NCBI GenBank assembly: GCA_020028195.1
Contig: JAHWYE010000046.1
Coordinates: 1-9,254 of the forward strand
Length of the DNA: 9,254 bases
Source: Nitrospirota bacterium
GTDB lineage: Bacteria; Nitrospirota; Nitrospiria; Nitrospirales; Nitrospiraceae
Reading direction: 5' to 3'
A program made the translations under genes and the position numbers. The notes under the pieces are model-generated. The model ran no database searches. It had not been told where the DNA came from and saw only the letters and a program-made list of their open reading frames with translations. Shown in pieces: positions 1 through 6,428 of this stretch (the stretch's first letter is position 1; every line of letters starts with the position of its first letter).

Positions 1-121
1 TCTTCCCCGCCATGCTCTTGTCTGAACAAGAGAGGGCATGTTACGATCACCGGTGCTTGTGATAAACACACCTGACCCTGCCCTTAGGACTGGAAGCCCG
101 CGGGGATAACGGGGAACATCG
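1..121 (+). other. Upstream intergenic segment with a small hairpin
   Basis: No gene is supported here; all three + frames close within about 110 bases. A perfect 7-bp stem with a 4-base loop lies at 15-32 (CTCTTGT, loop CTGA, ACAAGAG), with flanking CATG on both sides that could extend it imperfectly. It has no following T-run, so it is at best a weak terminator for a gene left of the window. I see no convincing promoter for the operon that starts at 122. Confidence 0.4.
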
Positions 122-1681
122 TTGGCACTTACGCACAACCTGTCAAGTCGGGCCGGAAGCCACGCTGCGTCTCGTCAGTGCTCCCTCATCCGCGAAGCCT
201 TGATCCGCGACGGCCTGTATGAAGCAGCGCCGCAGGGGGATACGACCGATGCCGTCGGCGCAGGTCCGGCCACTGCCAAGTGGCGCATCGCTCCGAGTCC
301 CTTTCTCCTCTCCTCCGACGACCTGGCCTTCTTCCGTTCCTTGGGGAACCGCCTGCTGGCCTTCTATCGAGCCCTCAACCGTCTCTATCAGGACAGTGCC
401 CGCGGGGCGCAGCCTAACTGGGTGGCTGCCTACCTGGATCAGGGAAAGCCGGAATCGCTCATCACCTTGAGTCGGATGAAACGATTTCGGGATTTGCTTC
501 CCGGCGTGATCCGCCCAGACGTAATTCCCACTGAAGACGGCATGATCATCACCGAACTGGATTCCGTGCCGGGCGGCATCGGGTTGACCGGGGTACTTGC
601 AAAAGCCTATGGGCAATGGGCAGTGGTTGATGGGCAATGGGAAAACCAGAATGCCGAATCCCCATCCTCCTCCCATCAGATATCGGCCATCAGCCATCAG
701 CCATACGAGATCGTCGGCGGGGTCGACGGGATGGTAGAGGGCTTTGCGGCGATGCTGCGACGCCAACTGGACGACCGATCCGGATGTGTTGCGATCGTCG
801 TGTCCGACGAAGCGAACGACTATCGTCCTGAGATGGCATGGCTCGCCGCCCGGTTGCAGGAGCACGGGATCGAAGCGTGGTGCGTGGAACCCAGAGAGGT
901 TCGATTCACGGAAGAGTCGTTGGTGCTCACCGGGGAGTCCGGCGAGCGGCCGATCGCGCTGGTCTATCGGTTTTTCGAGCTCTTCGATCTCAAGAACGTC
1001 CCCAAGTCAGAACTCATCATGTACAGCGCCAAGAAGGACCGGACGATCGTCACCCCTCCGTTCAAACCGGCTCTGGAGGAGAAGCTTTCCTTTGCGTTGC
1101 TGCACCACCCGATCCTGAGCTCGTTCTGGAGGCGAGAGCTTGGGGAAGAGACCTTCACGCTGCTGTCCGGTCTGATGCCGCGCACCTGGATACTCGATCC
1201 ACGACCGTTGCCGCCCTCAGCCATCATCCCGGACCTGCGCGTCGCCGGTCGTGCCGTCGGCGATTGGCAAGACCTGATGCGAGCCTCGCAAAAGGATCGG
1301 CGGTACGTCGTGAAACCGTCCGGCTTTTCGGAACTGGCCTGGGGCAGCCGCGGGGTGTCGGTTGGGCATGATCTCCCTCAGTCGGAGTGGGCGGCAGCGC
1401 TGGAGACCGCCTTGGCTTCCTTCCCGACGACTCCCTATATCCTCCAAGAGTTCCACAAGGGTCGGCAGTTCGAACTGTCCTTCTATGATGAGCGCGACGA
1501 CGACCTCGTCCCAATGCCCGGACGCGCGCGGCTTTCACCCTACTACTTCATCACCGACGACCACGCGGAACTGGCCGGGATCCTCGCCACAGTCTGCCCA
1601 TTGGATAAGAAAGTGATCCACGGGATGAAGGATGCGATCATGATTCCCTGCGCAGTGCAACCCGTGAAACGTGAGGCGTGA
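122..1681 (+). CDS. ATP-grasp-like protein, possibly circularly permuted type
   Basis: The 519-residue protein looks like an ATP-dependent carboxylate-amine ligase of the ATP-grasp kind, perhaps related to glutathionylspermidine synthase-like or circularly permuted ATP-grasp families. Visible hints are an acidic ELDSVPGG motif at 145-152, a VVKPSGF segment at 396-402 with a candidate ATP-binding lysine K398, a glycine/serine-rich stretch (SRGVSVG, 409-415), and ILQEFHKG at 440-447 with a candidate metal- or ATP-contacting glutamate. The C-terminal PYYF...IHGMKDA segment looks conserved. The start is TTG at 122, because the frame is closed by TAA at 107-109 and no ATG lies nearby; a later TTG near residue 27 is possible. 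Residues about 164-196 are low-complexity and are encoded by a heptad repeat, so they are probably an in-frame insertion. The stop codon also lies in a repeat arm. Substrate unknown. The family call rests on motifs only. Confidence 0.55.
   Translation: MALTHNLSSRAGSHAASRQCSLIREALIRDGLYEAAPQGDTTDAVGAGPATAKWRIAPSPFLLSSDDLAFFRSLGNRLLAFYRALNRLYQDSARGAQPNWVAAYLDQGKPESLITLSRMKRFRDLLPGVIRPDVIPTEDGMIITELDSVPGGIGLTGVLAKAYGQWAVVDGQWENQNAESPSSSHQISAISHQPYEIVGGVDGMVEGFAAMLRRQLDDRSGCVAIVVSDEANDYRPEMAWLAARLQEHGIEAWCVEPREVRFTEESLVLTGESGERPIALVYRFFELFDLKNVPKSELIMYSAKKDRTIVTPPFKPALEEKLSFALLHHPILSSFWRRELGEETFTLLSGLMPRTWILDPRPLPPSAIIPDLRVAGRAVGDWQDLMRASQKDRRYVVKPSGFSELAWGSRGVSVGHDLPQSEWAAALETALASFPTTPYILQEFHKGRQFELSFYDERDDDLVPMPGRARLSPYYFITDDHAELAGILATVCPLDKKVIHGMKDAIMIPCAVQPVKREA
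611..707. repeat. Heptad-phased inverted repeat A, inside a gene
   Basis: The left arm (611-638) is four 7-base units of the type GGGCAAT, the third degenerate. The right arm (673-707) is five 7-base units of the type CCATCAG in one register. The arms are roughly complementary (TGATGGGC against GCCATCA) and are separated by about 34 bases. The element lies entirely within the ATP-grasp-like gene and encodes a Q/S/H-rich segment unlike the sequence on either side. Confidence 0.7.
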
Positions 1682-1726
1682 ATGGTTTTCGCACGTGCCC
1701 CTCACCCCTTACGCCTAACGCCTAAC
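1664..1726. repeat. Heptad-phased inverted repeat B, gene end and spacer
   Basis: The left arm (1664-1684) has three units of the type GTGAGGC. The right arm (1699-1726) has four units of the type GCCTAAC or CCCTTAC. The arms are imperfectly complementary. The TGA stop of the ATP-grasp-like gene (1679-1681) sits in the left arm, so its last residues (VKREA) are repeat-encoded. The right arm fills the spacer before the next gene. Confidence 0.7.
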
Positions 1727-1734
1727 GGGGATTT

Positions 1735-2028
1735 ATGGCATTGACTCTTTACAACGCGAAATGGTGTCCCGAATGCACCCTCGTCCGGGAGAAACTCGAC
1801 GAGCTGGGCATCGTGTACGATGAGGTGGTCGTGCCGGACTTTCGACCATTTCGCAAACAGGTATTCGAGGTGTCGGGGCAATATTACGTGCCGGTTCTGA
1901 AGGACGGCGACAAAGTCTTGACCGAAACGAGAGAGATTCTGGCGTACTTGGAGTCCCGCTATGGAGCGGGGGGCGCAGGGCAGGGGTCCCGAGGTGAGGA
2001 AGAGGAATTTCCATCGTGCAGCCTATAG
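1735..2028 (+). CDS. Glutaredoxin/GST-N-like thioredoxin-fold protein
   Basis: This 97-residue cytoplasmic protein has the start of a thioredoxin fold: a first beta strand (LTLYNAKW), a redox motif CPEC at 11-14, and the cis-proline motif VPVL at 52-55 followed by a TETREILAYLE helix. The motif order matches glutaredoxins and the N-terminal domain of glutathione transferases. It probably reduces disulfides or mixed glutathione disulfides; a partner is not evident. GGGGAT just before the ATG can serve as ribosome binding site. The fold proper should end near residue 77 (ESRYG). The last 20 residues are Gly/Glu-rich, encoded by a heptad repeat that also supplies the TAG stop, so the tail is probably a recent extension. 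The gene lies 53 bases after the ATP-grasp-like gene and 54 before the aminomutase gene. Confidence 0.8.
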   Translation: MALTLYNAKWCPECTLVREKLDELGIVYDEVVVPDFRPFRKQVFEVSGQYYVPVLKDGDKVLTETREILAYLESRYGAGGAGQGSRGEEEEFPSCSL

Positions 2029-2052
2029 CCTCGCGCCGCATACCTCGTGCCT
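1965..2052. repeat. Heptad-phased inverted repeat C, gene end and spacer
   Basis: The right arm (2018-2052) is five in-register 7-base units of the type ATAGCCT or CGTGCCT. The left arm (1965-2006) is G-rich and only loosely heptad-phased, sharing CGAGGT with the reverse complement of the right arm. The repeat encodes the tail of the glutaredoxin-like protein and its TAG stop at 2026-2028. It is a weaker inverted repeat than elements A and F. Confidence 0.55.
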
Positions 2053-2082
2053 AAACACAGTTAACGGAGGGATGGATACGCG

Positions 2083-3246
2083 ATGGAGGAATGGAGACGC
2101 ATACTCGCTGAGAGCGTGGTGACGCCGAAGGACCTCGCCGCTCACCTGGGCATTAACCCGCGCGAAATCGAGGCGGTCGTCGGCGACTATCCCATGCGCA
2201 TTACGCCGACGGTGCTGGCCACGATCAAGGAGAGGGGCGACGCGATCTGGAAGCAGGTCGTTCCCGACCCGGCTGAGATGGAGGACGTGGACGCCGAGGA
2301 CGACCCGCTCGAGGAAGACCTGATGAGCCCGGTGCCCCATCTCGTGCATCGGTATCCGGACCGGGTGCTGTTGATGGTGACCAACCAGTGCCCGATCTAT
2401 TGCCGGTTCTGCACGCGCAAGCGTCTGGTGGGGAAGCCGGGTTTCTTGAAAAAAGGCGAGCTGGAGCAAGCTATCGCGTACCTGAAGGAGCACACAGAGG
2501 TGCGCGACGTCATCTTGTCGGGCGGCGACCCCTTGCTGCTCCCCGACCACTTGCTCGAACGCATTTTCAAAGCCTTGCGGACGATCCCCCACCTGGAACT
2601 GATCCGGATCGGCTCCCGCGTGCCCGGCTCGCTGCCGCAACGCATCACTCCCAAGCTTTGTGAGATCGTGAAACAATATCACCCGATTTATATGAACCTG
2701 CATTTCAACCATCCGGACGAACTGACGCTGGAGGTGAAGGCCGCGTGCGGCATGCTGGCGGACGCTGGCGTGCCGCTGGGTGCACAGACCGTGCTGCTCA
2801 AGGGGGTGAATGACGACCCGGAGGTCATGAAACGGCTGGTGCATCAGCTTCTGCTGGCCCGCGTGAAGCCCTACTACCTCTACCAGGCGGACCTGACGAA
2901 AGGCACCAATCATTTCCGAACCACAGTGGAAACCGGCATGGACATCATCCGCGCGCTGCAGGGCCACACGAGCGGGATGGCGGTTCCCCACTTCGTGATT
3001 GATGCGCCCGGCGGCGGAGGCAAGATCCCGATCCTGCCTCCTGATTACCTGATGCATCTCGACGAGGACGGCGCGGTGTTGAAGAATTATGAGAACAAGA
3101 CCTTCCACTATCCTCAACCCTCCCTCGCCCCATCCCTCTCCCCCGTGGGGAGAGGGGAGGGTGAGGGGCACAGCCGTGAGCTGCCGATGGTCGCAGCCCA
3201 GCACAGCCTGTCGGCCTGCGGCAACGGAGGACTGGACGATCTGTGA
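2083..3246 (+). CDS. kamA: KamA-type lysine 2,3-aminomutase (radical SAM, PLP)
   Basis: The protein probably interconverts L-lysine and L-beta-lysine using S-adenosylmethionine, a 4Fe-4S cluster and pyridoxal phosphate. The cluster motif CxxxCxxC is C103, C107, C110, followed by TRKR with R112 in the place of the substrate-carboxylate arginine. SGGDP (146-150) follows, then HTSG and the PLP-lysine motif PGGGGK with K314. D270 (YQAD) and D307 (VID before PGGGGK) match the two aspartates that bind the lysine side-chain amine in clostridial KamA. The glutamate aminomutase has Lys and Asn there, and EpmB lacks the second, so lysine is the favoured substrate. Start: ATG 2083, with GGAGG at 2066-2070, a rather long 12-base spacing. 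The family normally ends near residue 345; residues 346-387 are a repeat-encoded tail that runs into the next gene (GTGA overlap). No beta-lysine acetyltransferase (AblB) is visible nearby. Confidence 0.88.
   Translation: MEEWRRILAESVVTPKDLAAHLGINPREIEAVVGDYPMRITPTVLATIKERGDAIWKQVVPDPAEMEDVDAEDDPLEEDLMSPVPHLVHRYPDRVLLMVTNQCPIYCRFCTRKRLVGKPGFLKKGELEQAIAYLKEHTEVRDVILSGGDPLLLPDHLLERIFKALRTIPHLELIRIGSRVPGSLPQRITPKLCEIVKQYHPIYMNLHFNHPDELTLEVKAACGMLADAGVPLGAQTVLLKGVNDDPEVMKRLVHQLLLARVKPYYLYQADLTKGTNHFRTTVETGMDIIRALQGHTSGMAVPHFVIDAPGGGGKIPILPPDYLMHLDEDGAVLKNYENKTFHYPQPSLAPSLSPVGRGEGEGHSRELPMVAAQHSLSACGNGGLDDL
3121..3170. repeat. GC-rich palindromic repeat D in the kamA 3' end
   Basis: A perfect 10-bp stem, CCCTCTCCCC (3134-3143) and GGGGAGAGGG (3147-3156), encloses a 3-base loop. 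The flanks (CCTCGCCCCAT upstream, GAGGGTGAGGGGC downstream) continue the symmetry imperfectly with roughly 7-base spacing. Palindromes of this CCCTCTCCCC type are widespread, REP-like, in many GC-rich bacteria. Here it is translated as part of the KamA tail, and the hairpin lies about 85 bases before the next gene's start. Confidence 0.75.
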
Positions 3247-4397
3247 CCAGACGCGCCTCCCGGCACGGGATTCTTCCATACCAACGACTGAAACAACTCC
3301 TTGCCGACCGGATGATCCGAGCAGACGTTCCGATCGAGGATCGGCAGGTCCAACCGGCCAGCCTCGATCTGCGCCTGGGTCGCAAAGCTTACCGCTTGGT
3401 GAGCAGTTTTCTGCCCGAACGGTCCGTGATCAAAAACGCGCTCAACGTCCTGGACTTTTATCAATCCGATCTCGTGATGTACGAGATGGACCTCACGGGC
3501 GGAGCGATCCTCGAAAAGGGCCATGTCTATCTGGTCCCTCTGCTGGAGAGCTTGCACCTCCCGAAGAGCCTGCGCGCGAGGGCCAACCCCAAGAGCACGA
3601 CCGGCCGACTGGACGTATTCACCCGCGTCATCACGGACCTGAACGTCGGCTTCGATGAGATCCGACCCGGTTACACCGGTCCGCTCTATCTGGAGATCGT
3701 GCCTCGCTCGTTCACGATCAAGGTCAAGACCGGGCTCTCGCTCAACCAGCTCCGCCTGATCCGAGGCCCTGCGACCGTCTCCGATTCCGCGCTCCGGTCA
3801 TTACACCGGACCGACTCGCTGCTGTATCACAACCTTCCGTCGGCCAAACCGCTGGCGCTCCGCGAGATCCGGATCAGTCGAGGACTATTCTTGCGGGTGG
3901 ACTTGCATGGCGAGGAGAGCGGACATGAGAGGATCGTGGGGTATCGGGCGAAGAAGAACAGCCACGTCGTGGATCTCTCCAAGATCGGCCATTACGCGGC
4001 CTTGGATTTCTGGGAGCCGATCCGTCGTCACCGCAACGACAGCCTGCTGCTCGAGCCAGAGGAGTTTTACATCCTGGCGTCCAAGGAGCGGATCAGGGTG
4101 CCGGCTGGTTACGCGGCCGAAATGGTGGCCTACGAGGCTGCTTGCGGAGAGCTCCGCACGCACTATGCCGGCTTCTTCGATCCGGGCTTTGGCTACGGCC
4201 GTGGGGAGATCCGGGGTACCCAGGTGGTGCTGGAAGTCCGCCCTCACGACGTCCCCTTCCTGATCCACGATGGACAAACCTTCTTCAAGGTTGTATATGA
4301 CAAGATGCTGGAAATCCCGACCCAGATCTATGGCGCGGCCCTGGGGTCCTCCTATCAGCGACAGGGGCTGACATTGAGCAAGCAGTTCAAGGCATGA
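3243..4397 (+). CDS. dcd: dCTP deaminase, long two-domain type
   Basis: This enzyme deaminates dCTP to dUTP in the cytoplasm, feeding dTMP synthesis. At 384 residues it is about twice the length of the Escherichia coli enzyme. It resembles the long 2'-deoxycytidine 5'-triphosphate deaminases with two dUTPase-like jelly-roll halves. The first half has QPASLDLRLG (37-46), ANPKSTTGR (114-122) and GPLYLEIVPRSF (146-157); E151 is the likely catalytic glutamate. The second half has PAGYAAEMVAY (287-297), HYAGFFDPGFGYG (307-319) and VVLEVRPHDVPF (328-339). Its C-terminus SSYQRQG...LSKQF fits a closing tail. The GTG start overlaps the kamA stop (GTGA), with GGAGG at 3226-3230, and its own stop overlaps the next start (ATGA). 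Translation is therefore probably coupled across three genes. No inserted repeat was seen in this gene. Confidence 0.9.
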   Translation: MTRRASRHGILPYQRLKQLLADRMIRADVPIEDRQVQPASLDLRLGRKAYRLVSSFLPERSVIKNALNVLDFYQSDLVMYEMDLTGGAILEKGHVYLVPLLESLHLPKSLRARANPKSTTGRLDVFTRVITDLNVGFDEIRPGYTGPLYLEIVPRSFTIKVKTGLSLNQLRLIRGPATVSDSALRSLHRTDSLLYHNLPSAKPLALREIRISRGLFLRVDLHGEESGHERIVGYRAKKNSHVVDLSKIGHYAALDFWEPIRRHRNDSLLLEPEEFYILASKERIRVPAGYAAEMVAYEAACGELRTHYAGFFDPGFGYGRGEIRGTQVVLEVRPHDVPFLIHDGQTFFKVVYDKMLEIPTQIYGAALGSSYQRQGLTLSKQFKA

Positions 4398-4810
4398 CCG
4401 TGCAGGACCAGGACCCTCAGGCCCCGACCAGACAGACGCAGCCCGACCCTTCCCGTTCTTCCCGCGACGAGGACCCGCGATCAGGCGAAGATCGTCATCT
4501 CGCCACGGCCGAGATGATGATCGGCACGGCCATGATGTTCACCGGTTTTCTGAGCGTGCTGGGTTCGATCAGCAGCGGCTCCGAAATGGCAGGCCCCTTC
4601 ACCATAATCATCTACTTCTCCGGGCTGGCGATCTGGGCTCACGCCACCATCGTCAATCCGACAGTCCGCTATACGGTCATGACCATGGCCATTGTCCTGG
4701 GCCTCGCCTTCTTCCATTACGGGGAAGTTCATTTCTGGCACAAGCAGGCGATCTTTTGGGCCACGGTCGCGGCCGTCGCGTTCTTCATGTTCAAGACCTC
4801 CACGAAATAG
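4394..4810 (+). CDS. Small four-helix membrane protein, unknown function
   Basis: I do not recognise this 138-residue protein. Residues 1-38 are hydrophilic, charged and rich in Pro/Asp/Arg, so probably cytoplasmic and disordered. Four hydrophobic segments follow at about 41-60, 68-87, 92-109 and 118-134. Histidines sit between or within them (H83, and H108, H113, H116 in FHYGEVHFWHKQ), a cluster that could be a metal or heme site, though that is only a guess. There is no signal peptide and no catalytic motif. The gene overlaps the dcd stop by four bases (ATGA) and ends 10 bases before the glycosyltransferase gene, so it is embedded in the operon. Coding is supported by that tight packing and by the consistent membrane topology. 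Confidence 0.75.
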   Translation: MTVQDQDPQAPTRQTQPDPSRSSRDEDPRSGEDRHLATAEMMIGTAMMFTGFLSVLGSISSGSEMAGPFTIIIYFSGLAIWAHATIVNPTVRYTVMTMAIVLGLAFFHYGEVHFWHKQAIFWATVAAVAFFMFKTSTK

Positions 4811-4820
4811 GGTTGGGACC

Positions 4821-5561
4821 ATGACGATCACGGTCGTCATTCCCACGCTGAATGAGGAAGCGGTCCTGCCACGCACGCTTTCCCAGGCCGCCAGTCTTGG
4901 GTTCGACGAACTGATCGTGGTGGACGGTGGCAGCCACGACCGTACGCGTGAGATCGTTCAGGCCTTCGCTTCCGCTCCAGCCATCAGCCTTCAGCGTTCC
5001 ATACTCAGTCCTCAGTCCTCAGCACTCAGTCCTGTTTCGCTCCTCACGGCTCCACCCGGACGAGCTAATCAGATGAACGCAGGGGCAGCCGCGAGCGAGG
5101 GGACCGTGCTGCTGTTCCTCCACGCCGACACGAGCTTGCCGAGCGACGCCAGGCAGGCGGTTGAGAGGGCTCTGGAAGATCCGGCCTGCGTCGGTGGTCG
5201 GTTTGACGTGCGCTTTGAGCGAGATTCAGGACCTGGCTGGCTGATCAGCCGCATGATGAATCTTAGATCGCGCTGGACCGGCATTGCGACCGGGGATCAG
5301 GCCATCTTCGTCAGGCGCTCTCTGTTCGAGCAGTTGGGTGGATACTCGGACCTGCCGGTCATGGAGGACGTGGACTTCAGCCGGCGACTCAAACGTACCG
5401 GCCGACTGTCTGCACTCCGGTCGAAGGTGATTACCTCGTATCGTCGCTGGGGTACCCGCGGGCCCCTCCGCACGATCCTATTGATGTGGGTCCTCCGGTT
5501 CCTCTACTGGATCGGGATCAGCCCCCACAGGATCACGCGCCTGTATGGCAGCGTCAGGTAG
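4821..5561 (+). CDS. Family 2 glycosyltransferase (rSAM/selenodomain-associated 2)
   Basis: A 246-residue GT-A fold glycosyltransferase. Motifs in order: IPTLNEE (7-13), VVDGGSHDRT (33-42), a GRANQMNAGA stretch (80-89) typical of this subfamily, HADTSLP (101-107) carrying the nucleotide- and metal-binding acidic residue, GDQAIFVRRSLFEQLGGY (158-175) and MEDVDFSRRL (181-190). This fits the rSAM/selenodomain-associated transferase 2 group, usually next to a transferase 1 gene, as it is here. The acceptor is unknown. The start is ATG 4821, since the fold begins at once with the first strand; the open frame runs upstream but overlaps the membrane protein gene. Residues about 51-72 are a Ser/Pro/Gln-rich insert encoded by a heptad repeat, between the second beta-alpha unit and the GRANQMN motif. 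A hydrophobic patch near 217-233 may contact the membrane. Confidence 0.87.
   Translation: MTITVVIPTLNEEAVLPRTLSQAASLGFDELIVVDGGSHDRTREIVQAFASAPAISLQRSILSPQSSALSPVSLLTAPPGRANQMNAGAAASEGTVLLFLHADTSLPSDARQAVERALEDPACVGGRFDVRFERDSGPGWLISRMMNLRSRWTGIATGDQAIFVRRSLFEQLGGYSDLPVMEDVDFSRRLKRTGRLSALRSKVITSYRRWGTRGPLRTILLMWVLRFLYWIGISPHRITRLYGSVR
4981..5036. repeat. Heptad-phased tandem repeat E, inside a gene
   Basis: Eight consecutive 7-base units lie in one register. Six of the first seven end in TCAG (for example CCATCAG, TCCTCAG, CACTCAG). I see no clear complementary arm, unlike elements A, B and F. The whole array is inside the glycosyltransferase gene and is read through without a stop codon. 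Confidence 0.72.
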
Positions 5562-5562
5562 T

Positions 5563-5672
5563 GGGCAATAGGCAATGGGCTCGGGGCTATAGGCAAAGGA
5601 TGAGCGAGAAGAGGAGAAACGAGGGTAAAGGATCTCCAGCCCATAGCCTATCGCCTCGCGCCTCTAGCCTGC
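5563..5672. repeat. Heptad-phased inverted repeat F at a gene junction
   Basis: The left arm (5563-5597) is five in-register units of the type GGGCAAT or AGGCAAT. The right arm (5638-5672) is five units of the type AGCCTAT or CGCCTCG. The arms are imperfectly complementary and separated by about 40 bases. The left arm begins two bases after the glycosyltransferase stop. The right arm encodes residues of the next protein's N-terminus. Confidence 0.75.
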
Positions 5673-6397
5673 AGCGCGCCGAAAGCGCGCTGGTCATCTT
5701 TGCCAAGGCCCCGATCCCCGGTCAGGTCAAGACCCGTCTCTGCCCGCCGCTGACCCCGGATGAAGCGGCCAGCTTGCATGGCAGCTTCGTGTTAGACGCG
5801 CTGGAGCGGAGTCGAGAGGCAGGCGGGCAGGGGCCTGTAACAGTGGATCGCTTTCTGGCCTGCGCACCGCCGGCAGACCATGTCTTCTTCAAGATCATGG
5901 AAGAGCGCCAGAGGGTCCGGCTCCTGCTCCAGTCTGGCGACGACCTGGGAGCCCGCATGGATCAGGCCTTTAAGGAGGTGTTCTCGCTTGGCTACCAGCG
6001 CACGCTCTTGGTCGGCACCGACGTGCCTTCACTTCCGGCCTCATGTTACAGAGAGGCCTTCACCCTGCTTTCGGATCATGACCTCGTCTTGGGGCCTTCG
6101 CTGGATGGCGGGTACTATCTGATCGGGCTCAAGCGATCCGTACCGGACCTGTTCATCGAGATTCCCTGGTCCACGGATGAGGTCTTCTCCCTGACCAGAA
6201 CGAAAGCTGAAGCGCTGGGGTTGAACATGGCGCTGCTGCCGACCCGTCGAGACGTGGACACGATCGATGACCTGCTAGCCGCGATCGAGGAGAAGGGGTT
6301 GTCGGTGCGCACCGCCGGCGCGCTTCGGTTGCTGGCTGGCCGGCTCAAGTCTCGCCTCAGCACGGACACAGCCGAAAGTGGTCGACGGAATCAATGA
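5600..6397 (+). CDS. DUF2064 transferase (rSAM/selenodomain-associated 1)
   Basis: This 265-residue nucleotidyltransferase-like protein belongs with the DUF2064 / rSAM-selenodomain-associated transferase 1 group (TIGR04282-like). The fold starts at ALVIFAKAPIPGQVKTRL (30-47), the signature for nucleotide binding, followed by GDDLGARM (113-120), LLVGTDVPSLPAS (136-148) with the metal-binding aspartate D141, GPSLDGGYYLIGL (165-177) and PWSTDEVF (189-196). It pairs with the upstream transferase; the product of such pairs is unknown outside arsenosugar loci. Start choice is uncertain. ATG 5600 is used, but its ribosome binding site is weak. GTG 5561 overlaps the previous stop by one base, and no ATG, GTG or TTG lies closer to the fold. 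Residues 1-29 are basic and low-complexity, encoded by heptad repeat F, and are probably not part of the fold. Confidence 0.82.
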   Translation: MSEKRRNEGKGSPAHSLSPRASSLQRAESALVIFAKAPIPGQVKTRLCPPLTPDEAASLHGSFVLDALERSREAGGQGPVTVDRFLACAPPADHVFFKIMEERQRVRLLLQSGDDLGARMDQAFKEVFSLGYQRTLLVGTDVPSLPASCYREAFTLLSDHDLVLGPSLDGGYYLIGLKRSVPDLFIEIPWSTDEVFSLTRTKAEALGLNMALLPTRRDVDTIDDLLAAIEEKGLSVRTAGALRLLAGRLKSRLSTDTAESGRRNQ

Positions 6398-6428
6398 AGG
6401 CTGAGACAGAAGAGAAGGGAAGCATAAC

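Noticed and set aside
611..707. A CRISPR array at the heptad repeats
   Set aside because: The units are 7 bases, contiguous and degenerate, with no unique spacers and no cas gene.
143..865. A 240-residue open frame on the - strand opposite the ATP-grasp-like gene
   Set aside because: Antisense shadow without motifs; the + frame is longer and carries ATP-grasp-like segments.
1713..1726. GCCTAAC copies that resemble an integron attC box
   Set aside because: They are part of heptad repeat B, with no GTTRRRY partner or attC fold nearby, so the match to the short consensus is chance.
2083..3246. EpmB (elongation factor P lysine aminomutase) as the identity of the KamA-type protein
   Set aside because: Both substrate aspartates (D270 and D307) and the PGGGGK motif match true lysine 2,3-aminomutase rather than EpmB, and no EpmA-like gene is adjacent.
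2023..3279. A 418-residue open frame on the - strand opposite kamA
   Set aside because: It is the antisense shadow of a gene with clear radical SAM motifs; its His/Gln/Arg-rich translation has no recognisable domain.
4692..4820. A longer start for the glycosyltransferase at 4692
   Set aside because: The extra 43 residues overlap the membrane protein gene in another frame and precede the first beta strand; ATG 4821 fits the family start.
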